Below, in pieces: positions 27,221-36,318 of a stretch of DNA of 44,141 bases. A program made the translations under genes and the position numbers. The notes under the pieces are model-generated. The model had not been told where the DNA came from. It was given only the letters and a program-made list of their open reading frames with translations, and ran no database searches. The stretch is from contig JAQWNN010000019.1 of NCBI GenBank assembly GCA_029268555.1, positions 1 to 44,141 on the forward strand, given 5' to 3'. Positions within the stretch are counted from its first letter, which is position 1, and every line of letters starts with the position of its first letter. The DNA is from Flavobacteriaceae bacterium. Its GTDB lineage: Bacteria > Bacteroidota > Bacteroidia > Flavobacteriales > Flavobacteriaceae.

Positions 27221-28330
27221 TTAATTAATCGTGGCTTTGTAAATCAAATCTGCAGTTTTTTCAATTGCACCTCCAGAACCCAAGATGGAGAATAGTATTT
27301 TATATCTTTCTTGTTGAGTCTTATCTTTTGAATTTATTAAGTTTTTGAGCTCCTTTACTAGTCTTTTTGAATTACATTCACCTTGAATCAATTCTAAAAC
27401 AGCCTCATTATCCAAAATCAGATTTACAAGAGAAATGTACTTGATTTTAAGAATTCTTTTTGCAATCCAATAATTGAGGTAGCTACTCCGATAACAAACT
27501 AATTGAGGAACTCTAAATAATGCTGTTTCTAATGTAGCTGTTCCACTTGTAACTAGTGCTGCTTTGCTATGCTGTAGTAAGTCATAAGTAGCTCCATAAA
27601 TAATCTTTAGTGGGATATTTCGAGTTAAATGATTGTAATACTTTTGATTAACACTTGGAGCAGCAGCAATTACAAATTGATGATTCGGAAACTTTCTAGC
27701 AACTTGAACAAAAACAGGTAACATTTTTTTAATTTCTTGAATCCTACTCCCTGGAAGGAGCGCTATAATAGGCTTGCTTTCATCCATAAGATTCGCCGAA
27801 AGGAATTTTTTATTTTCTTGATGGCTTGGGATATAATCCATTAATGGATGTCCAACATAATGGACTTTAAACTTATGTTTCTCTTCAAAAAAAGTTTTTT
27901 CAAAAGGAAGAATTACATAAAGTGAATCAATAAATTTTTTAATCTTTTGCACTCTACTTTCTTTCCAAGCCCAAACTTGGGGACTAATAAAATAATGATT
28001 TTTAAAACCTTTAGACTTTGCCCATCGGGCAATCCTTAAGTTAAAACCCGGGTAATCAACGTAGATAATTACATTGGGATTGAACTATAAAATATCATCT
28101 TTACACAACGTGATGTTTTTTAAAATATTGAGGAGATTTTTAAGAACTTCCCAAAAACCCATAAAAGCCAAGTCTTTAAAATGTTTCACCAATTCTGCAC
28201 CTTCTTTTTCCATTAAACTACCTCCCCATGCTCTAAATCTAGCATTTGGATCTAGCTTTTTTAAAGCAGCAATCAGATGTGATCCGTGTAAATCACCCGA
28301 AGCTTCTCCTGAAATCAAATAGTATTTCAC
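27221..28330 (-). pseudogene. lpxB: Lipid-A-disaccharide synthase, interrupted by an in-frame TAG
   Basis: From ATG 28330 the N-terminal part reads YYLISGEASGDLHGS, FRAWGGSLMEKEGAELV and LAFMGFWEVL, clear LpxB motifs. It stops at TAG 28085-28087, just after KDDIL. In the same frame the sequence resumes as FNPNVIIYVDYPGFNLRIA and ISPQVWAWKESRVQKIKKF, then ALLPGSRIQEIKKMLP and TSGTATLETALF, to the normal end at 27221. With the stop read through, the protein is 369 positions, the usual LpxB size. The enzyme joins UDP-2,3-diacylglucosamine and lipid X in lipid A synthesis. A restart at GTG 27952 would lack the N-terminal half of the active site. It lies just downstream of surE and a small membrane gene. 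Confidence 0.9.
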
Positions 28331-28340
28331 AAGTGATTTG

Positions 28341-28631
28341 TTATAGTATTTTTAATAATCCAACAAAAAGGACCGTAATTATTGATATAGCAACAATACC
28401 TGCTGCAAACGCCACCTTATTTTTTCGCAAAGCAATAAAGAATAAAGGAAGGTTTATTAAAGCTGCTAAAGAAATCAAGCCACCTAAACGTTTTTGTTTA
28501 TATAGATAAAAAATAGAATCTTCTATTGAGACATTAGATAAAGAAAAAACAAGAATTATGACACCAAAACTAGTCCACAATAAACCAGTAAAAATTCCCC
28601 AAAAGAAATATTTATCTTTTATAAATTCCAT
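28341..28631 (-). CDS. Small membrane protein between surE and lpxB
   Basis: The 96-residue protein has three predicted transmembrane helices (about residues 8-30, 48-66 and 72-94) separated by a short charged loop (KQKRLGG). Its ATG lies within the last codons of surE (overlap 28619-28631) and it ends 10 bases before lpxB, so it is cotranscribed with both. I recognise the position, a small hypothetical protein between surE and lpxB in flavobacteria, but no function. Confidence 0.75.
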   Translation of the reverse strand: MEFIKDKYFFWGIFTGLLWTSFGVIILVFSLSNVSIEDSIFYLYKQKRLGGLISLAALINLPLFFIALRKNKVAFAAGIVAISIITVLFVGLLKIL

Positions 28632-29389
28632 GTATTCAATAGTTGAATGCTGTGATGAGCAGTAAGGTCAAACTGGGAAGGAACAATAGAAATATACCCC
28701 TCTTTCAAAGCCCATTCATCGGTGTCTTCTCCGTTATCTTGATTTAAAAACGAACCAGTTAACCAGTAATATTCTCTACCCATAGGGTTGGTTCTTTTGT
28801 CAAATTTTTCAACCCAATTTGCTTTCGCTTGTCTACAAATTTTAATTCCTTTAATATCTTCTTTTTTAAGTTTTGGGAAATTCACATTCAAAACCACATT
28901 TTTTGGGATAATATTTAACAAGGCTTCAGCAGTAATTTTTTTTATGTATTCTTTTATGGGGTAAAAGTCGGCATTCCAATTGAAATCCAATAGTGAAAAA
29001 CCAATAGCAGGAATACCCTGTATGCCAGCTTCGATTGCAGCACTCATCGTCCCAGAATAAATTACATTTATGGATGAATTTGAACCATGATTTATTCCTG
29101 AAACACAAAGGTCTGGCTTGCGACTCAAGAGTTCATTAACAGCTAATTTTACGCAGTCAGCAGGGGTGCCCGAGCAGCTATATTCTAATTGGGGTCCATC
29201 GTCAACAGTTATTTTCTCACAATGCAAGGTAGAGTTAATTGTTATAGCATGTCCCATTGCAGATTGTGGACTATCAGGAGCAACCACAACTGTTTCACCA
29301 ACTTCGTTCATAATTTCGATTAAGGCTCGAATTCCAGGAGCTGTAATACCGTCATCATTGGTTACTAAAATTAAAGGTCTTTTTTTCAT
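28619..29389 (-). CDS. surE: 5'/3'-nucleotidase SurE
   Basis: The start MKKRPLILVTNDDG (ATG 29389) places the metal-binding Asp pair at residues 10-11 as in all SurE proteins; an in-frame start at 29431 would add 14 atypical residues. Further motifs are VVAPDSPQSAMGHAIT, YSCSGTPADCVKLA and SGINHGSNSSINVIYSGTMSAAIEA. At 256 residues it is full length. SurE is a metal-dependent phosphatase acting on nucleoside monophosphates and is linked to stationary-phase survival. It begins the surE-small protein-lpxB unit. Confidence 0.95.
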   Translation of the reverse strand: MKKRPLILVTNDDGITAPGIRALIEIMNEVGETVVVAPDSPQSAMGHAITINSTLHCEKITVDDGPQLEYSCSGTPADCVKLAVNELLSRKPDLCVSGINHGSNSSINVIYSGTMSAAIEAGIQGIPAIGFSLLDFNWNADFYPIKEYIKKITAEALLNIIPKNVVLNVNFPKLKKEDIKGIKICRQAKANWVEKFDKRTNPMGREYYWLTGSFLNQDNGEDTDEWALKEGYISIVPSQFDLTAHHSIQLLNTWNL

Positions 29390-29505
29390 AAAATATCTTG
29401 CATTGCTAAGGTAAGAAACTTTTATGCACACGTTTTAAAACAATATTAACATAACTAATTTCAAATATGTTTATATTTAAGGGCTATGAATTTAAATAAA
29501 GTTTT

Positions 29506-31632
29506 ATGAGATCCCTCATTCTGCTCCTTTCACTAATTCTATTTAGTGGAATATTTTTTGGGTTTAATTTGAAAAATGAAGATCCCAATAAAGATAAGTT
29601 ATTACTAGAAATTATATCATATGTTCTCGAGAGAGGCCACTACAGTCCAAAAGAAATTAATGATATTTTTTCTGAGAATGTCTATATGGATTATCTCGCT
29701 AATCTAGATGGTCAACACCGTTTTTTCCTTAAGAGTGACATCAATTCTTTTGAGCAGTATAAATACAGCATAGATGATCAAATTAAAAATACTGAGCTTA
29801 CTTTTTTTGACTTGACGTATGAAAAAATTATTGAGCGTATGGGTCAGGTTGAAGAATTTTATGATGCTCTTCTGGAGCAACCTTTTAATTTTTCAAAGAA
29901 GCAGGAGATTGATTTAAATTTTGAAACTGCGCCCTATGCAGCAAATCTTGTTGAATTAAAACAACTATGGAGAACACGATTTAAATTAAATGCACTTCAA
30001 AATTTTGCTTCTAAAAAAGAAGATGAATTAAAACAATATAAAAAAGATTCCACCTTTAATTTAAGCTCGGATATTGAACTTGAAATAAAAGCAAGAAAAA
30101 ATATCAAAGAAAATATGATTAGTTTTTTTGAAAGATTCAATGATCTTAAAAGAAAAAATTGGTTTTCATTTTACATAAATTCAATGGTGGTTCAATTTGA
30201 TCCTCATACTTTTTATTTACCTCCAAGTGATAAAGATCGCTTTGACGCTAGCATGTCAGGAAAATTTGAAGGAATTGGAGCAAGATTAACAAAAAAAAAT
30301 CAGCAGATAAAAATTGTCGAAGTTATATCTGGAGGTCCAGTGTGGAGAAATGAATTATTAGAGATAGGGGATTCAATTCTAAAAGTAGGCCAGGAATCTG
30401 AGGAGCCAGTAGATATATCGGGAATGGTTCTAGATGATGCTGTAAAGTTAATAAAGGGACCAAAAGGGACGAATGTTTATTTAACCGTTAAACGAGTTGA
30501 CGGAACTATTGAGGTTGTAACTGTAACGCGTGATATTGTAATACTTGAAGAGACTTATGCTAAATCATCTTTAATAAAGGACCAATCTGGGAATTATGGA
30601 TTGATTGAGCTTCCTAAATTTTACATTAATTTTCAAGATTACAACCAACGTAATGCGGCTACTGATGTAAAGAAAGAATTAGAGCAACTCAAAAAAAATA
30701 ATGTTAAAGGAATTATTCTTGACCTAAGAAATAATGGAGGAGGGTCTTTAAAAACTGTTGTTGATATGACAGGTTATTTTATTGAAGAAGGTCCTGTAGT
30801 ACAAGTAAAAAGTACTGGAGGCAGAAAGGAAGTATTGAGGGATACAGATCCGAGTATTATTTGGGATGGACCCCTTGTAATTCTAGTTAATGAGTTCTCA
30901 GCTTCTGCTTCGGAAATTTTAGCTGCAGCCCTACAAGATTATAGTCGTGCTATAATATTGGGGAGTAAACAAACATTTGGAAAAGGAACGGTTCAAAATA
31001 TTATTGACTTAAATAAAATGATATCTGGAGGAACTTATGGTGATTTAGGTGCGCTTAAAGTAACCACAGATAAATTTTATCGTATCAACGGGTTGACAAC
31101 ACAATTGGAGGGAGTAAAGAGTGATATTGTTTTTCCAGATCGATATGCAATGGTAGATATGGGTGAAAAAGATCAAGATAATCCACTATCATGGGATCGG
31201 ATAACGCCAGCTTTATATTCACCACTACCAAAATTTTCCAACTATGATTATTCAGTTGAAAGAAGTAAACGAAGAATAAAAGAAAATCCATTTGTTGAGC
31301 TAATTGAAGATCAAGCAGCATGGATAAAAAAACAACAGGAAGATTCTCGATTTTATTTAGATTATGAGTCCTTTAAATCCAACAGAGAATCCAATAAAAA
31401 ATATGCTGATAAGTTTAAAAAAATATTAGAATTTGAATCCAATTTAATATTTCAATGGCTCCCAGAAGCCAACTCAGTTAAAGTACCTAATAAAGATTTG
31501 ATTAAAAAAAGAGAGCGTTGGGAAGAATCATTGAAAAAAGATTTATATATAGCTGAAGCAGTTGAAATTCTAAAGGATCTTTCCAATCAAATTAGTGTAG
31601 GAAAGCCAATTGCTCAGCTTAAAGAAAAATAG
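29506..31632 (+). CDS. prc: Carboxy-terminal (tail-specific) processing protease
   Basis: The 708-residue S41A protease has an N-terminal hydrophobic signal (residues 4-21), a helical Tsp N-terminal region, a PDZ domain (about 250-345, with GKFEGIGARLTKKNQQIKIV) and the protease core. The catalytic Ser467 is in FSASASE and Lys493 in TFGKGTVQ, the same order as E. coli Prc Ser430 and Lys455. The DUF3340-type C-terminal extension follows. It degrades or trims periplasmic proteins through their C-termini. Its last 23 bases overlap the frame of the ABC permease. Confidence 0.95.
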   Translation: MRSLILLLSLILFSGIFFGFNLKNEDPNKDKLLLEIISYVLERGHYSPKEINDIFSENVYMDYLANLDGQHRFFLKSDINSFEQYKYSIDDQIKNTELTFFDLTYEKIIERMGQVEEFYDALLEQPFNFSKKQEIDLNFETAPYAANLVELKQLWRTRFKLNALQNFASKKEDELKQYKKDSTFNLSSDIELEIKARKNIKENMISFFERFNDLKRKNWFSFYINSMVVQFDPHTFYLPPSDKDRFDASMSGKFEGIGARLTKKNQQIKIVEVISGGPVWRNELLEIGDSILKVGQESEEPVDISGMVLDDAVKLIKGPKGTNVYLTVKRVDGTIEVVTVTRDIVILEETYAKSSLIKDQSGNYGLIELPKFYINFQDYNQRNAATDVKKELEQLKKNNVKGIILDLRNNGGGSLKTVVDMTGYFIEEGPVVQVKSTGGRKEVLRDTDPSIIWDGPLVILVNEFSASASEILAAALQDYSRAIILGSKQTFGKGTVQNIIDLNKMISGGTYGDLGALKVTTDKFYRINGLTTQLEGVKSDIVFPDRYAMVDMGEKDQDNPLSWDRITPALYSPLPKFSNYDYSVERSKRRIKENPFVELIEDQAAWIKKQQEDSRFYLDYESFKSNRESNKKYADKFKKILEFESNLIFQWLPEANSVKVPNKDLIKKRERWEESLKKDLYIAEAVEILKDLSNQISVGKPIAQLKEK

Positions 31633-32710
31633 CCTGGAGTCTCAAAGCTTCTTTCAACGTTTCAAAAAAGATACATGGGCAATTGTGAGTAGTTCTTTCA
31701 TTATTCTAATTTCATTATTCGCAATTTTTGCATATTTAATAGCCCCTGATAATACTAAATTTGCAAATCAAATGCACTTATCTATCCATTCAAAACCTCC
31801 TGGGTTTTCTTGCAAAATGCTGTTAATTCCGAGATCGAATGAAGACTCTCAATCATCTATTTTTTTTGGAAATATTAATATGAGTGAAGAAATTCCTGTT
31901 AGTGAAATCCAATGGACATCTTCAAGTATTCAATATAAAAGGTATGGAAATTTATCAGATTATTTTGAACAGGTTTCTTTTGATCAATTCCCAAAGGCCA
32001 AAAATAAAACGGATATAGCTTCTAAATATCTTTTTAAAAAAACCTTTTTATTAGGGACAGATAAATATGGACGTGATTTATTGAGTAGACTTCTTGTAGG
32101 CTCAAGAATATCAATTTCTATTGGCTTTGTAGCAGTTTTTATTTCTCTTGTTATAGGAGTCTTTTTGGGAGCAATCGCAGGATACTTTGGTGGTTGGATT
32201 GATCGTTTAATTCTTTGGCTTATCAATGTGGTGTGGTCTATTCCAACTTTACTTATGGTCATTGCAATTACTTTAGCTTTAGGCAGGGGTTATTGGCAGG
32301 TATTTATTGCTGTGGGACTTACTATGTGGGTTGAAGTTGCACGTTTAGTTAGAGGTCAAGTGAAATCTATTAAACAAGAACTCTTTATTCAGGCTAGTAC
32401 TGCCCTGGGATTTTCTTCAACCAGAATCTTGGTATACCATGTCTTACCACTAGTCATTTCACCCCTAATTGTTATTTCTGCGGCAAATTTTGCGAGTGCT
32501 ATTCTGATGGAAAGCGGCTTGAGTTTCCTGGGTATAGGGGCACAACCCCCAATGCCAAGTTGGGGAGGTATGGTAAAAGACCATTTTCGTTATTTATTAG
32601 TTGGGAAACCTTATTTGACAATATTGCCTGGTTTTGCTATTATGAGCCTTGTATTGGCCTTTATGATATTAGGAAATAGTCTTAGGGACATCTTAGACGT
32701 CAGAAATTGA
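31610..32710 (+). CDS. ABC transporter permease, DppC/OppC type
   Basis: The first helix is at about residues 26-46, then a large periplasmic segment of about 110 residues. The typical core follows: LLGTDKYGRDLLSRLLVGSR, five helices, and the EAA loop (QASTALGFSSTRILVYHVLP) that contacts the ATPase. The end ESGLSFLGIGAQPPMPSWG is characteristic of the DppC/OppC permeases. A TTG at 31610 is the only start that keeps the first helix; it overlaps prc by 23 bases. No partner permease, ATPase or binding protein lies in the window, so its transporter is encoded elsewhere. Substrate is unknown, with peptides the usual guess. Confidence 0.88.
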   Translation: MLSLKKNSLESQSFFQRFKKDTWAIVSSSFIILISLFAIFAYLIAPDNTKFANQMHLSIHSKPPGFSCKMLLIPRSNEDSQSSIFFGNINMSEEIPVSEIQWTSSSIQYKRYGNLSDYFEQVSFDQFPKAKNKTDIASKYLFKKTFLLGTDKYGRDLLSRLLVGSRISISIGFVAVFISLVIGVFLGAIAGYFGGWIDRLILWLINVVWSIPTLLMVIAITLALGRGYWQVFIAVGLTMWVEVARLVRGQVKSIKQELFIQASTALGFSSTRILVYHVLPLVISPLIVISAANFASAILMESGLSFLGIGAQPPMPSWGGMVKDHFRYLLVGKPYLTILPGFAIMSLVLAFMILGNSLRDILDVRN

Positions 32711-32715
32711 TTACA

Positions 32716-33963
32716 TTAAGATAGACGCTGAGAGTCAAAGTTTAAGTAGATAAATAACATTAGACTTAAAGCCATTAAATTTGATCCACCATAACTAATA
32801 TAGGGAAGAGGGATCCCAACAGTCGGAACTAATCCTAATGTCATTCCAATATTGATAAAAAAATGTATAAATAGCATACCGGCAAATGCATAGGAGTAGA
32901 CCCTTCGAAATGTACTATTTTGTTTTTCTGCCCTGTAAACAATTCGAAATATTAGTAAAGTATAAAGTGATATCAGTGAGAAACTTCCAAGAAAACCCCA
33001 TTCCTCTCCAATGGTACTGAAAATATAATCAGTGTGTTGTTCTGGAACAAAGTTTCCTTTTGTTTGCGTTCCATTCAGATATCCTTTACCTAAAAATCCT
33101 CCAGATCCAATGGCAATTTTTGATTGGTTAATGTTATAACCAATTCCTTTAGTATCTGTTTCCAAACCCAATATAATATTGAATCGATCCCGATGACGTT
33201 GTTCAAAAATGGAGTTGAAAATAAAATCAACCGAGAAAGTGAAAAAAACAACGGCTCCTAAAGTAATTAAAAAGGGATTTAATTTGGTTTTTGATTTTTT
33301 TGTTAAACGGAAAACAATGAGTATTATAAACCATGCAACTAGACTAACTATTAGGGGTTTCAGGAGTAAAGTTGTAATGAAAATAATGACAAGTCCTAAT
33401 ACAATAAAAAGCCAACGCATGTCCAGCCCCTCACGAATAAAAACAAAAAAAAGTCCAAAAAAAACTAATGCCGATCCAGGATCTGGTTGAAAAACGATTA
33501 AAATTACTGGTATTAAGATAAGCAGTGAAACTTTAAAAAGATATTTCGTTCTTCGAATATCTGTTTGAATACCGCTTAAGAAATCAGCAACTATTAGAGA
33601 TGTAGTAATTTTTACAAATTCTGCAGGTTGTAAACTAAATCCTCCGATAGTATACCAAGATGTAGCACCTGAAATTTTTTGTCCGAAAACAAAAAGCCCA
33701 AGAAGACTTAAAATGGAAAATATGTAAAAAATAAAACTAAGATGTTCAAAAAAATTTGATTTGATATTTAGTATAAAGGGAAAAATTAAAAGACACCCTA
33801 CAAAAATCCAAAACTGTTTTCCTACAACAGTAGATAGATCCCACAGTAACGATGTACTTTGTTCATATGTTGCTGAATAAATATTAAGCAAGCCGAAGCT
33901 CACAAGGGAGATGTAAATTAATACACTCAGCCAGTCCAATCGAAAAAACAAATTATTACTCAT
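32716..33963 (-). CDS. rodA: Rod-shape SEDS glycosyltransferase RodA
   Basis: The SEDS family polymerises peptidoglycan glycan strands from lipid II and pairs with PBP2. About ten membrane helices are visible, with the conserved FSLQPAEFVKI loop near residue 115, the QPDPGSALVF motif, FVPEQHTDYIFSTIGEEWGF, and GIPLPYISYGGS near the end. I prefer ATG 33963, which overlaps the PBP2 stop as ATGAGTAA; a GTG at 33981 would add 6 residues. It is the last gene of the mre operon and is convergent with the ABC permease, whose stop is 5 bases away. Confidence 0.95.
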   Translation of the reverse strand: MSNNLFFRLDWLSVLIYISLVSFGLLNIYSATYEQSTSLLWDLSTVVGKQFWIFVGCLLIFPFILNIKSNFFEHLSFIFYIFSILSLLGLFVFGQKISGATSWYTIGGFSLQPAEFVKITTSLIVADFLSGIQTDIRRTKYLFKVSLLILIPVILIVFQPDPGSALVFFGLFFVFIREGLDMRWLFIVLGLVIIFITTLLLKPLIVSLVAWFIILIVFRLTKKSKTKLNPFLITLGAVVFFTFSVDFIFNSIFEQRHRDRFNIILGLETDTKGIGYNINQSKIAIGSGGFLGKGYLNGTQTKGNFVPEQHTDYIFSTIGEEWGFLGSFSLISLYTLLIFRIVYRAEKQNSTFRRVYSYAFAGMLFIHFFINIGMTLGLVPTVGIPLPYISYGGSNLMALSLMLFIYLNFDSQRLS

Positions 33964-35818
33964 TGATATCAAATTGCTCACCTGAAAAGGGCTTCACATA
34001 TTCACTAATCAAACTTCCGTTAAGCATTTTATTTTCTAGCCAGGTTCTTTTCACTTCCCCGTTCAAATATTTTTCAATCATGAGACTTGCAATAGGAGCA
34101 GCCCAACGTGCTCCCCAATATCCATTTTCAACAAATACTGCAATTGCAATTTTTGGATCTTCTTTTGGTGCGAAAGCCAAAAATATAGAATGATCTGTAA
34201 GCTGTGTTTTTTCTCCATTTAGTCGAATAAAATTCTCCGCAGTACCTGTTTTACCACACACCTCAATTCCTTGAATTTTGGCAACCCTAGCAGTGCCTTT
34301 TTCAACAACTTGATGCATTCCCTCGATAACGGTATCAAAATGACGAGATTCAATAAGCGTATGATTTTTACTAAATAAAGAATCGCCAATGATTTTATCA
34401 TTTGGTTTTTTAAAATGAGGTTTAATATAATATCCTCGATTTGCAATTGCGGCTGTAAAATTTGCCATTTGAATGGGTGTAGCAAGAATTTCTCCTTGAC
34501 CGATAGCGTTTGAAATCACAGTTGAAGGTCCCCAGCCTCCTTCTTTATACCAGCGATCATAGTATGAACTACTTGGGATGAATCCTTTTTTTCCAATAGG
34601 GAGGTCATAACCAAGATAATTTCCCAAACCAAAATGTTCTAAATGATTTTTCCACCTATCAAGTCCAACAGAAGCTGTTGAATCTTTGTCAATAATTTTA
34701 ACATAGGTTTTGGCGAAGTAACTATTGCAAGAATTGTAAATTCCTTTTAGTAAATTATTTCTTGAACCAATTTGACAATGACACTTCATAAATGCACCTT
34801 TAGCATAATAGTGTCCTTTATTACAAGAAAAAATAGTTTCGGGTGTAATTACTTTTTCCTGAAGAGCAATAAGTGCATTCAATGTTTTAAAAGGGGATCC
34901 AGGAGGATACTCAGCTTGCAAACCCCTATCAAATAAAGGTTTTGCTATAGTATCATTGACCAAGTTATTAAAATTTTCAGACCGGGTACTACCAACTAAT
35001 AAATTAGGGTTATAGCTTGGTGCTGTAACCAATGCTAAAACTTCTCCTGATGAAGGTTCGATAGCTACAATACCACCTCTTTTATTTTGCATCAGTGATG
35101 CTCCATAAGTTTGAAGTTGAGCGTCTATTGTTAATGTTATATTTTTCGCAGCTTCAGGTCTAGAGTCGTGAGCTCCCTCTTCGTAAGAGCCAATGATTCT
35201 ATTAAATCTATCCTTTTGAAAAAATTGGAAGCCTTTTTTCCCTTTTAGAATAGATTCGTAGGTTTTCTCAATTCCTTGACGTCCAATCATTTCACCTAGG
35301 ACGTAATCGTTTTTAGTTTTAATTTCGGAAGGATTAATCTCACTTGTATATCCTAAAATATTAGAGGCAATAGGAATGCTGTAATCTCGTATTGTTTTCT
35401 TTTGAAAATAAAAGCCTGGATATTTCCATATCTTTTCCTGAAATATAGCCTGCTTTTCTTTACTTATTTGACGTGATATTACAGAAGGTTTTTTGGATGA
35501 AAATCGTCTAGCGTCACTTAATCGAGAAATGACTTTTTTTTTGGAGAGTTCTAAAAAAGAAACGAGTTCTAACGTATCAAAAGCAATACTATTTTCAGGA
35601 ATTATCATCAAATCATAAACAGGTTGATTTGCAACCAAAAGGATCCCGTTTCTATCGTAAATTAGACCCCTTGTAGGGTAGATAGGTCTCTTTTCTAAAG
35701 CATTATTGAGAGAGAGTTCGTTATAGTTTTGATTATAAATCTGGAGGGAGAACAATTGAAGAAGAAACATCAATGAGCTTCCAAAAGTAAAACTCAACAA
35801 AACGAATTTTTTGATCAT
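33956..35818 (-). CDS. mrdA: Penicillin-binding protein 2 (transpeptidase)
   Basis: This 620-residue class B PBP has an N-terminal membrane anchor (residues 4-22), a dimerisation domain with RGLIYDRNGILLA-like sequence, and the transpeptidase domain. The three active-site motifs are Ser308-Pro-Phe-Lys311, Ser363-Cys-Asn365 and Lys523-Thr-Gly. It cross-links peptidoglycan for cell elongation together with RodA. A small Cys cluster (KCHCQIG) between the motifs is notable. It overlaps mreD by 4 bases and rodA by 8. Confidence 0.95.
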   Translation of the reverse strand: MIKKFVLLSFTFGSSLMFLLQLFSLQIYNQNYNELSLNNALEKRPIYPTRGLIYDRNGILLVANQPVYDLMIIPENSIAFDTLELVSFLELSKKKVISRLSDARRFSSKKPSVISRQISKEKQAIFQEKIWKYPGFYFQKKTIRDYSIPIASNILGYTSEINPSEIKTKNDYVLGEMIGRQGIEKTYESILKGKKGFQFFQKDRFNRIIGSYEEGAHDSRPEAAKNITLTIDAQLQTYGASLMQNKRGGIVAIEPSSGEVLALVTAPSYNPNLLVGSTRSENFNNLVNDTIAKPLFDRGLQAEYPPGSPFKTLNALIALQEKVITPETIFSCNKGHYYAKGAFMKCHCQIGSRNNLLKGIYNSCNSYFAKTYVKIIDKDSTASVGLDRWKNHLEHFGLGNYLGYDLPIGKKGFIPSSSYYDRWYKEGGWGPSTVISNAIGQGEILATPIQMANFTAAIANRGYYIKPHFKKPNDKIIGDSLFSKNHTLIESRHFDTVIEGMHQVVEKGTARVAKIQGIEVCGKTGTAENFIRLNGEKTQLTDHSIFLAFAPKEDPKIAIAVFVENGYWGARWAAPIASLMIEKYLNGEVKRTWLENKMLNGSLISEYVKPFSGEQFDINE

Positions 35819-36318
35819 TTTCTATTCGGATAAAAATTTAATGTAATTACCATTAAAATTAATGAAAATAATGAAGTGAATATTGTGTTTTTTGTGATAA
35901 GTAGAATTGCATCAAGACTGAAATAAATTAAGGTAAAATAGATTAGATGATGTATTACGGTAAGTAAAACCAAAAAAAAGAGTTTATTCAAAGTTCTTGA
36001 ATCACTAAAATAGCTTTGGGGCAGTTCCATGGTATTACCAAAAGAATATCTAATGATTAGAGGTCTTAAAAAGCCGATAGTTAATGAAGCAATAGTATGA
36101 GCACCACCCGATTGAGAAAGAAAATCAATTAAAAATCCAAGCAGAAAAGAAAGCAGAATAAGCAAAGTTTGATTACTTTCAAATCGATAAAAAATAAAAA
36201 AAAGTAAATAGAGTATTGGATTTATTGATCCAAAAACCTGTAAATGGTTAAACAGCACAACTTGCCCGAATACTAGGGTTATAAAAGAAAGTATAGAGAT
36301 GAGAGAAAAAAAATTCAT
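35815..36318 (-). CDS. mreD: Rod shape-determining protein MreD
   Basis: The 167-residue membrane protein has about five hydrophobic helices and the loop GFLIDFLSQSGGAHTIASL, which is conserved in MreD. It bridges MreC and the RodA-PBP2 machinery in the inner membrane. It overlaps both mreC and PBP2 by 4 bases, so all three are translationally coupled. MreD sequences diverge quickly, and the assignment rests largely on position plus topology. Confidence 0.88.
   Translation of the reverse strand: MNFFSLISILSFITLVFGQVVLFNHLQVFGSINPILYLLFFIFYRFESNQTLLILLSFLLGFLIDFLSQSGGAHTIASLTIGFLRPLIIRYSFGNTMELPQSYFSDSRTLNKLFFLVLLTVIHHLIYFTLIYFSLDAILLITKNTIFTSLFSLILMVITLNFYPNRK

Noticed and set aside
10141-28087. 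Recoding of TGA or TAG (selenocysteine, pyrrolysine or a changed genetic code)
   Set aside because: TGA ends several coupled genes in this window, the affected families have no Sec or Pyl at these sites, and no insertion-element hairpin is evident just after either stop.
28074-28509. Open frames on the plus strand opposite lpxB and the small membrane gene
   Set aside because: They lack family motifs and lie antisense to conserved coding sequence; they are by-products of its composition.
34860-34930. Non-standard SPFK active-site motif in PBP2
   Set aside because: It still satisfies SxxK and I believe the same variant is common in Bacteroidota PBP2, so it is not unusual.
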